Positions 18,777 to 30,922 of a stretch of 64,000 nucleotides of DNA are shown here, in pieces. The DNA comes from an uncultured Clostridia bacterium. Its GTDB lineage: Bacteria; Bacillota; Clostridia; TANB77; CAG-508. The notes under the pieces are model-generated. The model saw only the letters and a program-made list of their open reading frames with translations, had not been told where the DNA came from and ran no database searches. The DNA lies in NCBI GenBank assembly GCA_947627185.1, contig CANQVF010000006.1:26533-90532 (forward strand). Reading direction: 5' to 3'. The number at the start of each line of letters is the position of its first letter. Positions within the stretch are counted from its first letter, which is position 1. The translations under genes were made by a program, and so were the position numbers.

Positions 18777-19845
18777 AAATGATAAAGTTTTTATACTAAT
18801 ACCATCACTTAATCCAACTAATGATTTAATTAAATATATAGATGAACTAATTGAAAATAATTTTAAAAACATAATTGTTGTAAATGATGGAAGTAAAAAA
18901 GAATGTGATGAAATCTTTAAAGCAATAGAAAATAAAAAAGAATGTATTTTATTAAAACATGAAACTAATTTAGGAAAAGGAAAAGCTTTAAAAAGTGGAT
19001 TAGAATATTTTAAAAATTTAAATAATTTTAATGATTTTTTTGGAATAATTACAGTAGATTCGGATGGACAACATTTAGTTTATGATGTTAAAAAAGTAGC
19101 TGAAAAAATGAAAGAAAATTCTAATTCTTTAATATTAGGAACAAGAAATTTTTTAGAAAGTAATGTTCCACCTAAAAGTAGTTTTGGAAATAAGGTAACC
19201 TCAAGTGTTTTTAAAATATTATATGGAACTAAAATATCAGATACTCAAACAGGTTTAAGAGGAATACCAAATTCTTTAATAGAAGAATTTATGCATATTT
19301 CAGGAAATAGATTTGAATATGAAACAAATATGTTAATAGAATGCATATTAAATAAAATAGAAATAATAGAAGTTCCAATTACTACTGTTTATATAGATAA
19401 TAATTCTGGTACAAGCTTTAGACCAATACATGATTCAATATCAATTTATTGGAAGATTTTAAATTCATTTATAAAATATTCCGCTGTATCTATAATATCA
19501 TGTATTATTGATATTTTACTATTTCAAATATTTTTAATGAGTTTAAAATTTGAATTATCAAGTACAACAATCATTACTATTTCTACTGTGCTTGCAAGAA
19601 TTATATCTTCACTAATTAATTATATATTAAATAAAAAAGTATCATTCAAAAGTAAGAAAAATGTAAAAAATACTATTATAAAGTATTATGTATTATGTTT
19701 AATTAATATGATTGTTTCAGCAAGTTTAGTTTCATTGATATACTATTTTACAGGAATAAAAGAAGTTATAATAAAAATTATAGTAGACACAATTATTTTC
19801 TTTACAAATTACAGAGTTCAAAGAGTATTCATATTTAACAAATAA
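18757..19845 (+). CDS. GT2 (polyprenyl-phosphate glycosyltransferase-like) fused to GtrA-like membrane domain
   Basis: N-terminal IPSLNPTNDLIKYIDEL..VVNDGS..VDSDGQH; C-terminal four-TM GtrA-like region. Confidence 0.85.
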   Translation: MLLDLDKNDKVFILIPSLNPTNDLIKYIDELIENNFKNIIVVNDGSKKECDEIFKAIENKKECILLKHETNLGKGKALKSGLEYFKNLNNFNDFFGIITVDSDGQHLVYDVKKVAEKMKENSNSLILGTRNFLESNVPPKSSFGNKVTSSVFKILYGTKISDTQTGLRGIPNSLIEEFMHISGNRFEYETNMLIECILNKIEIIEVPITTVYIDNNSGTSFRPIHDSISIYWKILNSFIKYSAVSIISCIIDILLFQIFLMSLKFELSSTTIITISTVLARIISSLINYILNKKVSFKSKKNVKNTIIKYYVLCLINMIVSASLVSLIYYFTGIKEVIIKIIVDTIIFFTNYRVQRVFIFNK

Positions 19846-19850
19846 AATAA

Positions 19851-19892
19851 AAAAAACTCCATTTGTTAAAATACAAATGGAGCTTTTTTTAT
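19851..19892 (+). terminator. Rho-independent terminator
   Basis: CTCCATTTGT-taaaat-ACAAATGGAG then T-run. Confidence 0.92.
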
Positions 19893-20026
19893 AAAGATTA
19901 TTGTAATTTAAAAATATTAAATAAAAAAATATTTTTTTTACTTAAAAATTAGTATATTAACTTGAAGAAAATTAAAGAAAATGATAAAATATGAAAGATT
20001 TAATAGGTGAAAAAGAGGTATAAAAA

Positions 20027-21901
20027 TTGGACAAAATAAAAAAACTTAGTAAATATAGAAATATAATTTTAATTTTTTTAGATATATTATGCATAGCCTT
20101 TGCTTATTATTCAGGAATTGTTTTGTTAAATAATGGTTCACTTAGATTAGATGCATATTATACTAGAAGATTTTTTAATACTTTATTAATCTCATCAATT
20201 GTATATCAGATTGTATTTTGGATTACAAGAAGATATAAAAATATTATAAGATATGAAGATGGAAAAGACTATTTAATATATTTTATCTTATGTATAATAT
20301 CAGCTTTTATTGTTTCAATTGTGAGAAAAGTTTTTCATATATTTATGGTAGAAACCACAAGATTAATTATTTTAGCAGGAATTTTTATTGCTATTCTTAT
20401 GATTTCTTATAGAATTATTTTAAGATATATTTTAGTAAATGATATTTTTAAAACAAAAGAGACAAATGTTGAAACTCAAAGAAATTTACTTATTATAGGA
20501 GCTGGAAATGCTGCTCATGAAATTATAAAAACAATTCATTCAAATATGAAAGAAATTTATAATATTATTGGTATAATTGATGATAATCCAAAAAGATTAA
20601 ATTATAGTGTCTCAGGAGTAAAAATTATTGGAAACAGGAATGACATAATTAAAATTTGTGAAGAAAATAAAGTGGATCTAATTTTCTTTTCTATTGCTAA
20701 TATAGATAATGAAAATAAAAAACAAATATTAAATATATGTCAGAAAACAAGAGCAAAAGTTAGAATTTTGCCTGGAATGCAAGAAATAATTAGAAATAAA
20801 AAATTATTTGAAAATTTAAGAGATGTTGAAATAGAAGATATTTTAGGAAGAGATCCGATAAAATTAGATAATAACAATATAGAATCCTTAATAAAAGATA
20901 AAACTATATTAATAACAGGAGCAGGAGGTTCAATTGGTTCTGAACTTTGTAGACAAATTATAAAATATAAACCAGAAAAACTGGTAATGCTAGATATTTA
21001 TGAAAATGGTTTGTATGATATAGAAATTGAATTAAAAACAAAATATCCAAAATCAAAAATTGAAGCAATAATTGCTAGTGTTAGAGATAAAAAAAGATTA
21101 GAAGAAATTTTTGAAAAATATAATCCTTATTTAGTATTTCATGCAGCAGCACATAAACATGTTCCTTTAATGGAAAATAGTCCATTAGAAGCAATAAAAA
21201 ATAATATTTTTGGAACATATAATGTTGTAAATACATCAGATAAATTTAATGTTAAAAGATTTATTTTAATTTCAACAGATAAAGCTGTAAATCCAACAAA
21301 TATAATGGGTGCAACAAAAAGAATGTGTGAAATGATTGTACAAGCTAAAAATAAAGTAAGTAACACAGAATTTGTAGCTGTTCGTTTTGGAAATGTTTTA
21401 GGAAGTAATGGCTCTGTTGTTCCATTATTTAAAAAACAAATTATGGATGGTGGGCCAGTTACTGTTACACATAAAGAAATAACTAGATTTTTTATGACTA
21501 TTCCAGAAGCAGTAGAATTAATTCTTCAAGCAATTACATATGCGAATGGTGGAGAAATATTTGTTTTAGATATGGGAGAACCAGTTAAAATTTATGATTT
21601 AGCAACAAGTTTAATAAGGCTTTCTGGATATGTTCCAAATGAAGATATAGAAATTAAAATAACAGGCTTAAGACCTGGAGAAAAGTTATATGAAGAGCTT
21701 TTAATGGGTGAAGAGGGCCTTCAAAAAACAGCTCATGATAAAATATTTGTTGCAGAGCCAATGGATATAACAATGGATGATATAAAAGAAAAGTTAGAAA
21801 AATTAAATAATTTGTTAAATAAAGAAAATGCAGATTTAAAAGACACTAAATCTGTTATGAAAGAAATTATACCAACATATCATGAAGAAAATAATAAATA
21901 A
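20027..21901 (+). CDS. Membrane-bound nucleotide-sugar 4,6-dehydratase (PglF/CapD/WbpM-like)
   Basis: N-terminal TMs, two Rossmann motifs (LIIGAGNAAHE; ILITGAGGSIGSELCRQ), VFHAAAHKHVPLME; TTG start after GAGG. Confidence 0.93.
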   Translation: MDKIKKLSKYRNIILIFLDILCIAFAYYSGIVLLNNGSLRLDAYYTRRFFNTLLISSIVYQIVFWITRRYKNIIRYEDGKDYLIYFILCIISAFIVSIVRKVFHIFMVETTRLIILAGIFIAILMISYRIILRYILVNDIFKTKETNVETQRNLLIIGAGNAAHEIIKTIHSNMKEIYNIIGIIDDNPKRLNYSVSGVKIIGNRNDIIKICEENKVDLIFFSIANIDNENKKQILNICQKTRAKVRILPGMQEIIRNKKLFENLRDVEIEDILGRDPIKLDNNNIESLIKDKTILITGAGGSIGSELCRQIIKYKPEKLVMLDIYENGLYDIEIELKTKYPKSKIEAIIASVRDKKRLEEIFEKYNPYLVFHAAAHKHVPLMENSPLEAIKNNIFGTYNVVNTSDKFNVKRFILISTDKAVNPTNIMGATKRMCEMIVQAKNKVSNTEFVAVRFGNVLGSNGSVVPLFKKQIMDGGPVTVTHKEITRFFMTIPEAVELILQAITYANGGEIFVLDMGEPVKIYDLATSLIRLSGYVPNEDIEIKITGLRPGEKLYEELLMGEEGLQKTAHDKIFVAEPMDITMDDIKEKLEKLNNLLNKENADLKDTKSVMKEIIPTYHEENNK

Positions 21902-21970
21902 TTTTAATAAATTTATTTAAATGCACAGATTATTTTGCTATTAGTGAAATAAGAAAGGAAGTATATAAAA

Positions 21971-23095
21971 ATGAAAAAAATATATTTGGCATCACCTCAT
22001 ATGTCAGATGAAAAATATGAAGAAAAATTTGTAAAAGAAGCTTTTGATACAAACTGGTTATCAACAGTAGGAGAAAATTTAAATAAATTTGAAGAAAGTG
22101 TTAGAAATTATTTGGGAATAAAAGCATCTGTTGGACTTTCTAGTGGAACTTCAGCAATGCATTTAGGATTAAAAGCATTGGGAGTATCAAAAAATGATAT
22201 AGTTTTCGTTTCAGACCTTACATTTTCTGCAAGTGTAAATCCAATTATATATGAGAATGCAACACCTGTTTTTATTGATTCAGATTATGAAACTTGGAAT
22301 ATGGATCCAAAAGCTTTAGAAAAAGCATTTGAAAAATATCCTAACCCTAAAGCTGTAATTGTAGTTCACTTATATGGTAGAGTATCTAATATGGATGAAA
22401 TTTGCAAAATCTGCAGAGAACATAATGTACCAATTTTAGAAGATTCAGCAGAAGGATTAGGCTCAAAATATAAAGAAAAATTTTTAGGAACTTTTGGAAA
22501 ATGCTCTGCACTTTCTTTTAATGGAAATAAAATAATTACTACAACTGGTGGAGGAATGCTAGTATCTGATGATGAAGATTTGGTAAGTAAAGTAAAATTT
22601 TGGTCAACTCAAAGTAAAGATCCAGCAAGATATTATCAACATTCAGAAATAGGATATAATTATAGAATGAGCAATGTTTTAGCTGGAATTGGTAGAGGAC
22701 AAATGATGGTTTTAGAAAATAGAGTTGCTAAAAAAAGAGAAATTTTTGATACTTATAAAAAAGCTTTTAAAGATATAGAAGATATTGAAATAACTGATGA
22801 AAAAGAATATGAAAGATCAAATCGTTGGCTTTCAACAATAACATTAAAGAAAAATTCAAAAGTAAAACCTTTAGATATAATAGAAAGTTTGGAAAAAGAA
22901 AATATTGAAGCAAGGATGGTTTGGAAACCAATGCACATGCAACCAATATTTGAAAAATATGATTTTATTACTTTGCAAGATGAAGTAAGTGTTGGAGAAG
23001 ATTTATTTACAAGAGGAGTATGTTTACCATCAGATACAAAAATGACTAATGAAGATTTAGAAAGAGTTATAAATATTGTGAGAAAATTATTTTAA
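21971..23095 (+). CDS. DegT/DnrJ/EryC1 (PglE-like) PLP aminotransferase
   Basis: MKKIYLASPHMSDEKYEEKFVKEAFDTNWLSTVGENL; LSSGTSAMHLGLKALGV; SFNGNKIITTTGGGML. Confidence 0.95.
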   Translation: MKKIYLASPHMSDEKYEEKFVKEAFDTNWLSTVGENLNKFEESVRNYLGIKASVGLSSGTSAMHLGLKALGVSKNDIVFVSDLTFSASVNPIIYENATPVFIDSDYETWNMDPKALEKAFEKYPNPKAVIVVHLYGRVSNMDEICKICREHNVPILEDSAEGLGSKYKEKFLGTFGKCSALSFNGNKIITTTGGGMLVSDDEDLVSKVKFWSTQSKDPARYYQHSEIGYNYRMSNVLAGIGRGQMMVLENRVAKKREIFDTYKKAFKDIEDIEITDEKEYERSNRWLSTITLKKNSKVKPLDIIESLEKENIEARMVWKPMHMQPIFEKYDFITLQDEVSVGEDLFTRGVCLPSDTKMTNEDLERVINIVRKLF

Positions 23096-23117
23096 ATTAT
23101 AGATTATAGACTATGGA

Positions 23118-23304
23118 TTATAAATAATTATATTTATTGTTCATTCCAATTTCTCGTTCAAACAATTATCACATAATTGCTAAATAATTTTTTTGGCACC
23201 CTTCCATCAAAAGATGAACTCTTTCCAAAAAAATTATTAATCAATTTCAGCTCAATTGTTTTCAATTCGAAATTTTCATTTACAATAAATATAATTATTT
23301 ATAA
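23118..23304. repeat. MITE-like or structured intergenic element with 23-bp perfect terminal inverted repeats
   Basis: TTATAAATAATTATATTTATTGT (23118-23140) is the reverse complement of ACAATAAATATAATTATTTATAA (23282-23304); inner AATAATTTTTTTGG / CCAAAAAAATTATT. Confidence 0.75.
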
Positions 23305-23340
23305 GTTTTTATCAATAAAATTATGTTAAATGGAGAAAAA

Positions 23341-23956
23341 ATGTATAAAAAATTTTTTAAAAGATTTTTAGACATAATTATTAGTTTAATAAGTTTAATT
23401 ATTTTATCACCAATAATGTTAATTGTAGCAATATTAGTAAGAATAAAACTTGGAAGCCCAATAATTTTTAAACAAGAAAGACCTGGTAAAAATGAAAAAA
23501 TATTTAAGCTTTATAAATTTAGAAGTATGTCAGATAAAAAAGATAAAAATGGAAAATTACTTCCAGATAGTGAACGATTAACGAAATTTGGAAAAATATT
23601 AAGAAGTACAAGTCTAGATGAACTTCCAGAACTTGTTAATATTTTAAAAGGAGATATGAGCTTAATTGGACCAAGACCACTTGCTGTTTCATATTTACCT
23701 TACTATAATGAAAAAGAAAAGCATAGACATGATGTAAGACCAGGTTTAACTGGACTTGCTCAAATAAATGGAAGAAATGCTTTAAATTGGGAAAAAAGAT
23801 TTGAATATGATTTAGAATACGTAAATAATATTACTTTTATTAATGATTTAAAAATATTATTTAAAACATTTTTTAAAGTTTTAAAAAGAGAAAATGTTGT
23901 AACTAGAGGAACAGGAAAAACAATAGATTTTGATGAATATAGGAGAAATAATTTGA

Positions 23957-23976
<20 letters not shown>
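23341..23976 (+). CDS. Phosphoglycosyl transferase (PglC/WcaJ-type sugar transferase)
   Basis: KRFLDIIISLISLIILSPIM, FKQERPGKNEKIFKLYKFRSM, GDMSLIGPRPL, RPGLTGLAQINGRN. Confidence 0.95.
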
Positions 23977-25008
<1,032 letters not shown>

Positions 25009-25012
<4 letters not shown>

Positions 25013-26274
25013 AAAAAAGAGTATTAGTATTAAATTGTGGTTCTTTGGCAGGAACAGATGTAAATACTGCTTTGAAATTTAATGATGAATTTGAGGTATG
25101 GGGTGCTTCAATATATAAAAATCATGGAATTTATGTATATAAAAATTATATTGAAGATATACCTAATATAAAAGATAAGAATTTTATTAAAATTTTAAAT
25201 GAAAAAATACAAGAATATGATATAAAGTTTATTTTTTCAACACATGAAGATATGGTGTTATTTTTACAAGAACATAAAAAAGAAATAAATGCAGTAATTG
25301 TATCTTCAAATTATGATACAGCTTTACTTTGTAGATATAAATCAAAAACTTATGAAAAAATGAAAGAATACAATTTTATTCCAAAAACATATAAAAAAGA
25401 AGAAGTAAAAGAATTTCCAGTTTTTGTAAAAAAAGATACAGACCAAGGTGGAAGACATGCACACAAAGTAGAAAATCAAAAAGAGTTAGATTTATATGCA
25501 GAAGATGAAGATATGATAATTTGTGAATATCTTCCAGGAGAAGAGGTAACAGTTGATTGCTTTACAAATAAAAATAGAGAACTTCTATTTTGTAACCCAA
25601 GAGCAGCAGATAGAATGCTTGCTGGAATAGATGTTCATGCTAGAAGAATAGAGTTATCAAAAGAAATTAAATACATTGCTGATTCTTTAAATAAAGAAAT
25701 AGAATTTAGGGGCTTTTGGTTTTTTCAAATAAAAAAAGATGTAGATGGAAAATATAAATTACTAGAAATAAGCACAAGACTTCCAGGAGCTTTTAGTTTA
25801 AGTAGATGTTTAGATGTTAATTTACCGCTTATGGCATTAAAAGATTTTGATGGACAAGATGTAAAATTAACTTTTAATGATATAAATATTGAAGCAGATA
25901 AACAATTTTTTGGAAAATATTCTTTAGGATTAGAATATGATACAGTTTATATTGATTTTGAAACTTGTTTTGAATCAAAAGAAAAAGTAGATACTTTTCT
26001 AATGATGTTTTTATATCAATGCGTAAATAAAAATATAAAAATAAATTTATTATTGCAAAGTGATAATTTAAAAGTTTTAGATAAAAACAAAATTTCAAGG
26101 AATTTATTTGATGAAATAATTGAAATTGAAAGAAAAGATATTAAAAATATTTTAGAGAAAAAAAGTATTTTAATATCTAATGATGAAGATTTAAAAAATG
26201 AAATAAGAGAAAAAAATAAATATAATTGTTTTAGTACATCAATAATTGAAAGCTTAATTGATTGGAGAGCATAA
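25009..26274 (+). CDS. ATP-grasp protein with C-terminal HAD-like region
   Basis: N-terminal LVLNCGSLAGTDVNTAL; FPVFVKKDTDQGGRHAHKV, EYLPGEEVTVDCFT, KLLEISTRLPGA; C-terminal VYIDFETC..FLYQCVNKNIKINLLL..SLIDW. Confidence 0.8.
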
Positions 26275-26276
26275 AA

Positions 26277-27317
26277 ATGGAAATTGGAAGTGAGTTTTGG
26301 AAATATGAAGATAATTTAATTTCAAATAATACAGATTTTTGGAATCTTGGAGAAGATACAAAATTTGTGTTATCTGGAAGAACAGCAATATATTTTGTTT
26401 TACAAAATATATTGTTAAATCATGATATAAAAAAAGCTTATCTTCCAACTTATTGTTGCAATTCTATGATTAAGCCTTTTATAGATTTGGGAATAGAAAT
26501 AGAATATTATGATGTTTATTATAATAATGGATTAAAATATAATATAAATTTAGATGAAGATTTTGATATATTTTTTGCTATGAATTATTTTGGATATTCA
26601 TCTACAAATATGGAAAAATATATTAAAACTTTTAAAGAAAAAGGTAAAATTATAATCGAAGATATAACACATAGCTTTTTTAGCTCAAAAAAATTTAGTA
26701 TATATTCAGATTATTTAGTAGGAAGTTTAAGAAAATGGTTTCCAGTTACAAGTGGAGGAATAGCTGTAAATAGAAAAACAAAATTTGAATTAAAATTAAA
26801 TGATAATACAAATGAAAAAATAATTTCTTTAAGAAAAAAGGCAATGGAGAATAAATCTAAATTTATAAATAATAATGAAAATTTAAAAGAAACCTTTTTA
26901 AATCAATATTCAAAAAGCGGTAAACTATTGGAAAATGATTATAAAAATTATAGTATAGATAATGATTCTTTAAAAATAATTATGGGAATAAATTTAGAAA
27001 AAATAATTTCAAGAAGAAAAGAAAATTCAAATATTATATATGAAAAATTGAAAAATATATCTAGCATTGAATTTTTAGAAAAATATAATGAAAATGATTG
27101 TTTATTATTTGTTCCAATAATTTTAGAACACAACTTAAGAAATGAATTAAGAAAATATTTAATAGAAAATGAAGTTTATTTACCTGTACACTGGCCATTA
27201 GAAGAAAAATTAAATAATGTTTTTGAAAAAGAATTATCTTTAGTTTGTGACCAAAGATATACAAAAGAACAAATTTCAAAATATGTTGATATGATAATTA
27301 ATTTTTTTGAAAAATAA
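26277..27317 (+). CDS. DegT/DnrJ/EryC1-like PLP-fold protein
   Basis: FVLSGRTAIYFVLQNIL, YLPTYCCNSMIKPFIDLGI, IIIEDITHSFFS, SLRKWFPVTSGGIAV. Confidence 0.8.
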   Translation: MEIGSEFWKYEDNLISNNTDFWNLGEDTKFVLSGRTAIYFVLQNILLNHDIKKAYLPTYCCNSMIKPFIDLGIEIEYYDVYYNNGLKYNINLDEDFDIFFAMNYFGYSSTNMEKYIKTFKEKGKIIIEDITHSFFSSKKFSIYSDYLVGSLRKWFPVTSGGIAVNRKTKFELKLNDNTNEKIISLRKKAMENKSKFINNNENLKETFLNQYSKSGKLLENDYKNYSIDNDSLKIIMGINLEKIISRRKENSNIIYEKLKNISSIEFLEKYNENDCLLFVPIILEHNLRNELRKYLIENEVYLPVHWPLEEKLNNVFEKELSLVCDQRYTKEQISKYVDMIINFFEK

Positions 27318-27377
27318 ATTATTTTAAAGCTATTTTGAAATAGTAAAGTATACTAAAATTATTTAATGGAGAGAAAA

Positions 27378-28361
27378 GTGAAAGATATATATTTTGATAA
27401 GAATTATGGAAAGTTATATGAAAAAGCTGATAATGGAAAAGCACAAATTTTTGAATTTGAAAATGAATATGGAAAAATTTCTAATCAGTTTTTAATAAGA
27501 GAAATTCCAGAAAAAATAGATAGAAAAACATATTATGATTTAATTACACCTTATGGATATGGTGGACCGATTATTGAAAATTTAACTGGAAATAAAGAGA
27601 AATTAATAAGTGAATTTGAAAATGAATTTTCTAAATATGCAAAAGAAAATAATATTGTTAGTGAATTTGTAAGATTTCATCCAATAATAAAAAATTATGA
27701 AGATTTTGGAAAAATGTATAATAGCATATATATGAGAAAAACTTTGGGAACTAATATTGAAAAATATGATGATCCTGTACAAGCTGAATTTTCTAAAAGT
27801 TCTAGAAAAACAATAAGACAAATTTTAAAGCAAGGAGTTACTTATAGAATAATTGAAAATCCAGAAAATTTAGATGAATTTAAAAGAATATATTATTTAA
27901 ATATGGAAAGAAAAAGTGCAGAAGAATATTATTTTTTTGATGATAATTATTTTAACTTAATATTAAAAAATTTTAAAAATAATATAATTTTGGCTCAATC
28001 TATTTATGAAAATAAAGTTATAGCATCAGGATTATATTTTATATGTAATGGAATAATTCATGTGCATTTATCAGGAACAGATACAAAATATTTATATTTA
28101 TCTCCAGCTTATATACTAAAATATGGAACGGTATTATGGGCTAAAGAACATAATTATAAACTAATTCATTATGGTGGTGGTTTATCAAATTCGGAAGAAG
28201 ATTCATTATATATATTTAAAAGAAAATTTGCTCAAAACACAGATTTTGATTTTTATATTGGTAAAAAGATTTGGAATGAAGAAATTTATAATAAATTATG
28301 TGATATGAAAAATATAGATAAAAACGAAAGTTTTTTCCCTGCGTATAGAAAAAATAATTAA
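27378..28361 (+). CDS. FemAB/GNAT-fold acyl- or aminoacyl-transferase-like protein
   Basis: FSKSSRKTIRQILKQGV, YLNMERKSAEEYYFF, GLYFICNGIIHVHLSGTD, HYGGGLSNSEEDSLYIFKRKFA; GTG start after GGAGAG. Confidence 0.8.
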   Translation: MKDIYFDKNYGKLYEKADNGKAQIFEFENEYGKISNQFLIREIPEKIDRKTYYDLITPYGYGGPIIENLTGNKEKLISEFENEFSKYAKENNIVSEFVRFHPIIKNYEDFGKMYNSIYMRKTLGTNIEKYDDPVQAEFSKSSRKTIRQILKQGVTYRIIENPENLDEFKRIYYLNMERKSAEEYYFFDDNYFNLILKNFKNNIILAQSIYENKVIASGLYFICNGIIHVHLSGTDTKYLYLSPAYILKYGTVLWAKEHNYKLIHYGGGLSNSEEDSLYIFKRKFAQNTDFDFYIGKKIWNEEIYNKLCDMKNIDKNESFFPAYRKNN

Positions 28362-28408
28362 TCTTAAGATTATATTAAATCCTAAAATAAAAATGGAGAT
28401 GAAGTATA

Positions 28409-29605
28409 ATGAAAAAAAAGATTTTAATAATTGCAAATTTTACAAGACTTCCCTGGGAACATGGAAATAGTAGATTTCCATACATAATAAATTTAATTAA
28501 TAAAGAAAAATTTGATGTTGAACTTATAACTTCGAAATTTTCTCATGGTGAAAAAGTACATAGGACAGGTGAAATTAAAGAAAATTTAGACTATAAAATT
28601 ACATTAATAGATGAGCCTGGTTATAGAAAAAATGTGTCACTTAAAAGATTTTATAGTCACAGTAGGTTTGCTAAAAATGTAAAAAAATATTTAGAAACAA
28701 TAGAAAAACCAGATATAATTTATTCTGCAGTACCATCATTAGATGTAGCATATATTGCTGGAAAATTTGCAAAAGAAAACAATATAAGATTTATAATAGA
28801 CATACAAGATTTATGGCCAGAAGCTTTTAAAATGTTATTTAATGTACCAATAATAAGCAATATTATTTTTTATCCAATGACAAAAAAAGCAAACAAAATA
28901 TATGAAATGGCAGATGACATAGTTGCAGTTTCAAACACTTATGCTGATAGAGCAGGTTTAGTAAATAAAACATATAAAAATAAAATAAGTGTTTTTTTAG
29001 GAACAGACTTAGAAAATTTTGATAAATTTAAAGAGGAAAATAAAAATGATAAATTTGATGATGTACTAAGAATAGCTTATGTTGGAACTCTAGGGCATAG
29101 TTATGATTTAAAATGTGTAATAGATAGTATAAAGATTTTACAAGAAAGAAATATAAAAAATATATTATTAGTTGTAATGGGTAAAGGACCTTTAAGAGCT
29201 GAATTTGAATCTTATACTAAAGAAAAAAATGTTAATGCTGAATTTGTAGGTTATTTAAATTATGAAGAAATGGTTGGTAAACTTTGCTCTTGTGATATAG
29301 CAGTAAACCCAATAACAAAGGGAGCTGCTCAAAGTATTATCAACAAAGTTGCAGATTATGCAGCAGCAGGGCTTCCAGTTATAAGTACTCAAGAGTCAAA
29401 AGAATACAGAAAATTAGTTGATGATTATCAAATTGGTTTTAATGTAGAAAATGGAAATATTGAAGAGATGGCAAATAAAATTGAAATTCTTCAAAATGAT
29501 AGGGAATTAAGAGAAAGATTAGGATTAAATAATAGAAAGTTAGCAGAAGAAAAGTTTGATAGAAAAGAAACTTATTTAGAAATTAAAAATTTAATAGAAA
29601 ATTAG
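28409..29605 (+). CDS. Glycosyltransferase family 4
   Basis: IIDIQDLWPEAF, VAYVGTLGHSYDLK, GKGPLRAEFE, AAAGLPVIST. Confidence 0.92.
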   Translation: MKKKILIIANFTRLPWEHGNSRFPYIINLINKEKFDVELITSKFSHGEKVHRTGEIKENLDYKITLIDEPGYRKNVSLKRFYSHSRFAKNVKKYLETIEKPDIIYSAVPSLDVAYIAGKFAKENNIRFIIDIQDLWPEAFKMLFNVPIISNIIFYPMTKKANKIYEMADDIVAVSNTYADRAGLVNKTYKNKISVFLGTDLENFDKFKEENKNDKFDDVLRIAYVGTLGHSYDLKCVIDSIKILQERNIKNILLVVMGKGPLRAEFESYTKEKNVNAEFVGYLNYEEMVGKLCSCDIAVNPITKGAAQSIINKVADYAAAGLPVISTQESKEYRKLVDDYQIGFNVENGNIEEMANKIEILQNDRELRERLGLNNRKLAEEKFDRKETYLEIKNLIEN

Positions 29606-29651
29606 AGAATTTAGTAAAAATATATGAAAATTTAATTACTAATTAAAAGGA

Positions 29652-30872
29652 ATGAATATGGATTTTATAAAAAAATACAAAAGTTTTTTATCTGATATGA
29701 TTTTAAATATGATAGGGTTTGGAATATATATTGTTTCACAACAAATTTTATTACTTCCAATACTTGCAAAAATGGTAAATGATGATATATATTCTAGTAT
29801 AGTTTTATACATATCAATTTTAAATGTTGTGTGCAATGTAACAGGTGGAGAACTTGGAAATGTTAGATTAGTTAGAGATAGTGAATATAAGGAAAAAAAT
29901 TTAATTGGTGATTTTACTAGAATATTATTAATGCTTTCAACAGTAATAACAATATTTGTTTTTCCAGTTTTAATTTTATTAAAATATAGTGTGTTTGGAA
30001 GCATTATTTTTACAATAACTATTTTATTGGCAAATATAAGACTTTATGCTACTTGTTTTTATAGATTAGAGAAAAAGTTTAGTAAAGTAATTTGGCAAAA
30101 TGTTTATTATTTAATTGGAATTATTATCAGTTTAATTTTATTTAAATTATTTGAAAACATTTATTTATTGTTATTTATTCCTGAATTAATTTCAAGTATA
30201 TATGCATTAAAAAATTCTGATATTTTGAAAATGAAATTAAAAAAGACAATTGAAATGATAAATACAATAAAAAAATTCTTTCAACTTGGATTTGTATCTT
30301 TGCTTACAAACTTAATGAATTACTTTGATAAATTTTTAATATATCCAATGTTTGGAGCAACTTTAGTTGCAATATATTATGCAGTAAATTCAATGTCTAA
30401 AATTGCGAGTTTAATAACAAATCCAATGTCTAGTGTTATTTTATCTTGGGTTTCAAATACAAATGAAAAAGATAAGAAAAATAAAATTTTAAAAATGACT
30501 TTAATTTCAAATATACCAGTATTATTAATTGTAACATTACTTACAATACCATTAACATATATAGCACTTAAAATATTATATAGTCAGTATATGGAAAGTG
30601 CTTTAAGTTTAATTATTCCAATAGCAATTACAACAGCTTTTGGAACGGCTTCAACACTCGTTAAATCTGTATTATTAAAATATAGTAATACTAATAAATT
30701 AGTATTTACTTACATATTATATTTTACAATTTTTATAATATTAGGATATATTTTAAGTAAACGAAATGGATTAGTTGGATTTACTATGGCGAATTTAATT
30801 TCTAAAATTATTTTATGGTTTTCTTTTATAGTTTTATTGATAAAATCTAAAAAAGAATTATCTAGTAATTAA
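29652..30872 (+). CDS. Wzx-like polysaccharide flippase
   Basis: About 12 TM; MNYFDKFLIYPMFGATLVAIYYAVNSMSKIASLITNPMSSVI. Confidence 0.8.
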   Translation: MNMDFIKKYKSFLSDMILNMIGFGIYIVSQQILLLPILAKMVNDDIYSSIVLYISILNVVCNVTGGELGNVRLVRDSEYKEKNLIGDFTRILLMLSTVITIFVFPVLILLKYSVFGSIIFTITILLANIRLYATCFYRLEKKFSKVIWQNVYYLIGIIISLILFKLFENIYLLLFIPELISSIYALKNSDILKMKLKKTIEMINTIKKFFQLGFVSLLTNLMNYFDKFLIYPMFGATLVAIYYAVNSMSKIASLITNPMSSVILSWVSNTNEKDKKNKILKMTLISNIPVLLIVTLLTIPLTYIALKILYSQYMESALSLIIPIAITTAFGTASTLVKSVLLKYSNTNKLVFTYILYFTIFIILGYILSKRNGLVGFTMANLISKIILWFSFIVLLIKSKKELSSN

Positions 30873-30922
30873 TAAATTATATAATAGTTATTAAAATAAA
30901 TTTAAATATTAGGAGATAAAAT

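Noticed and set aside
26277-27317. Treating the second DegT-like protein as a confident sugar aminotransferase
   Set aside because: Fold motifs and a candidate Lys (SLRKWFP) are present, but substrate and even catalytic competence cannot be decided from sequence alone.
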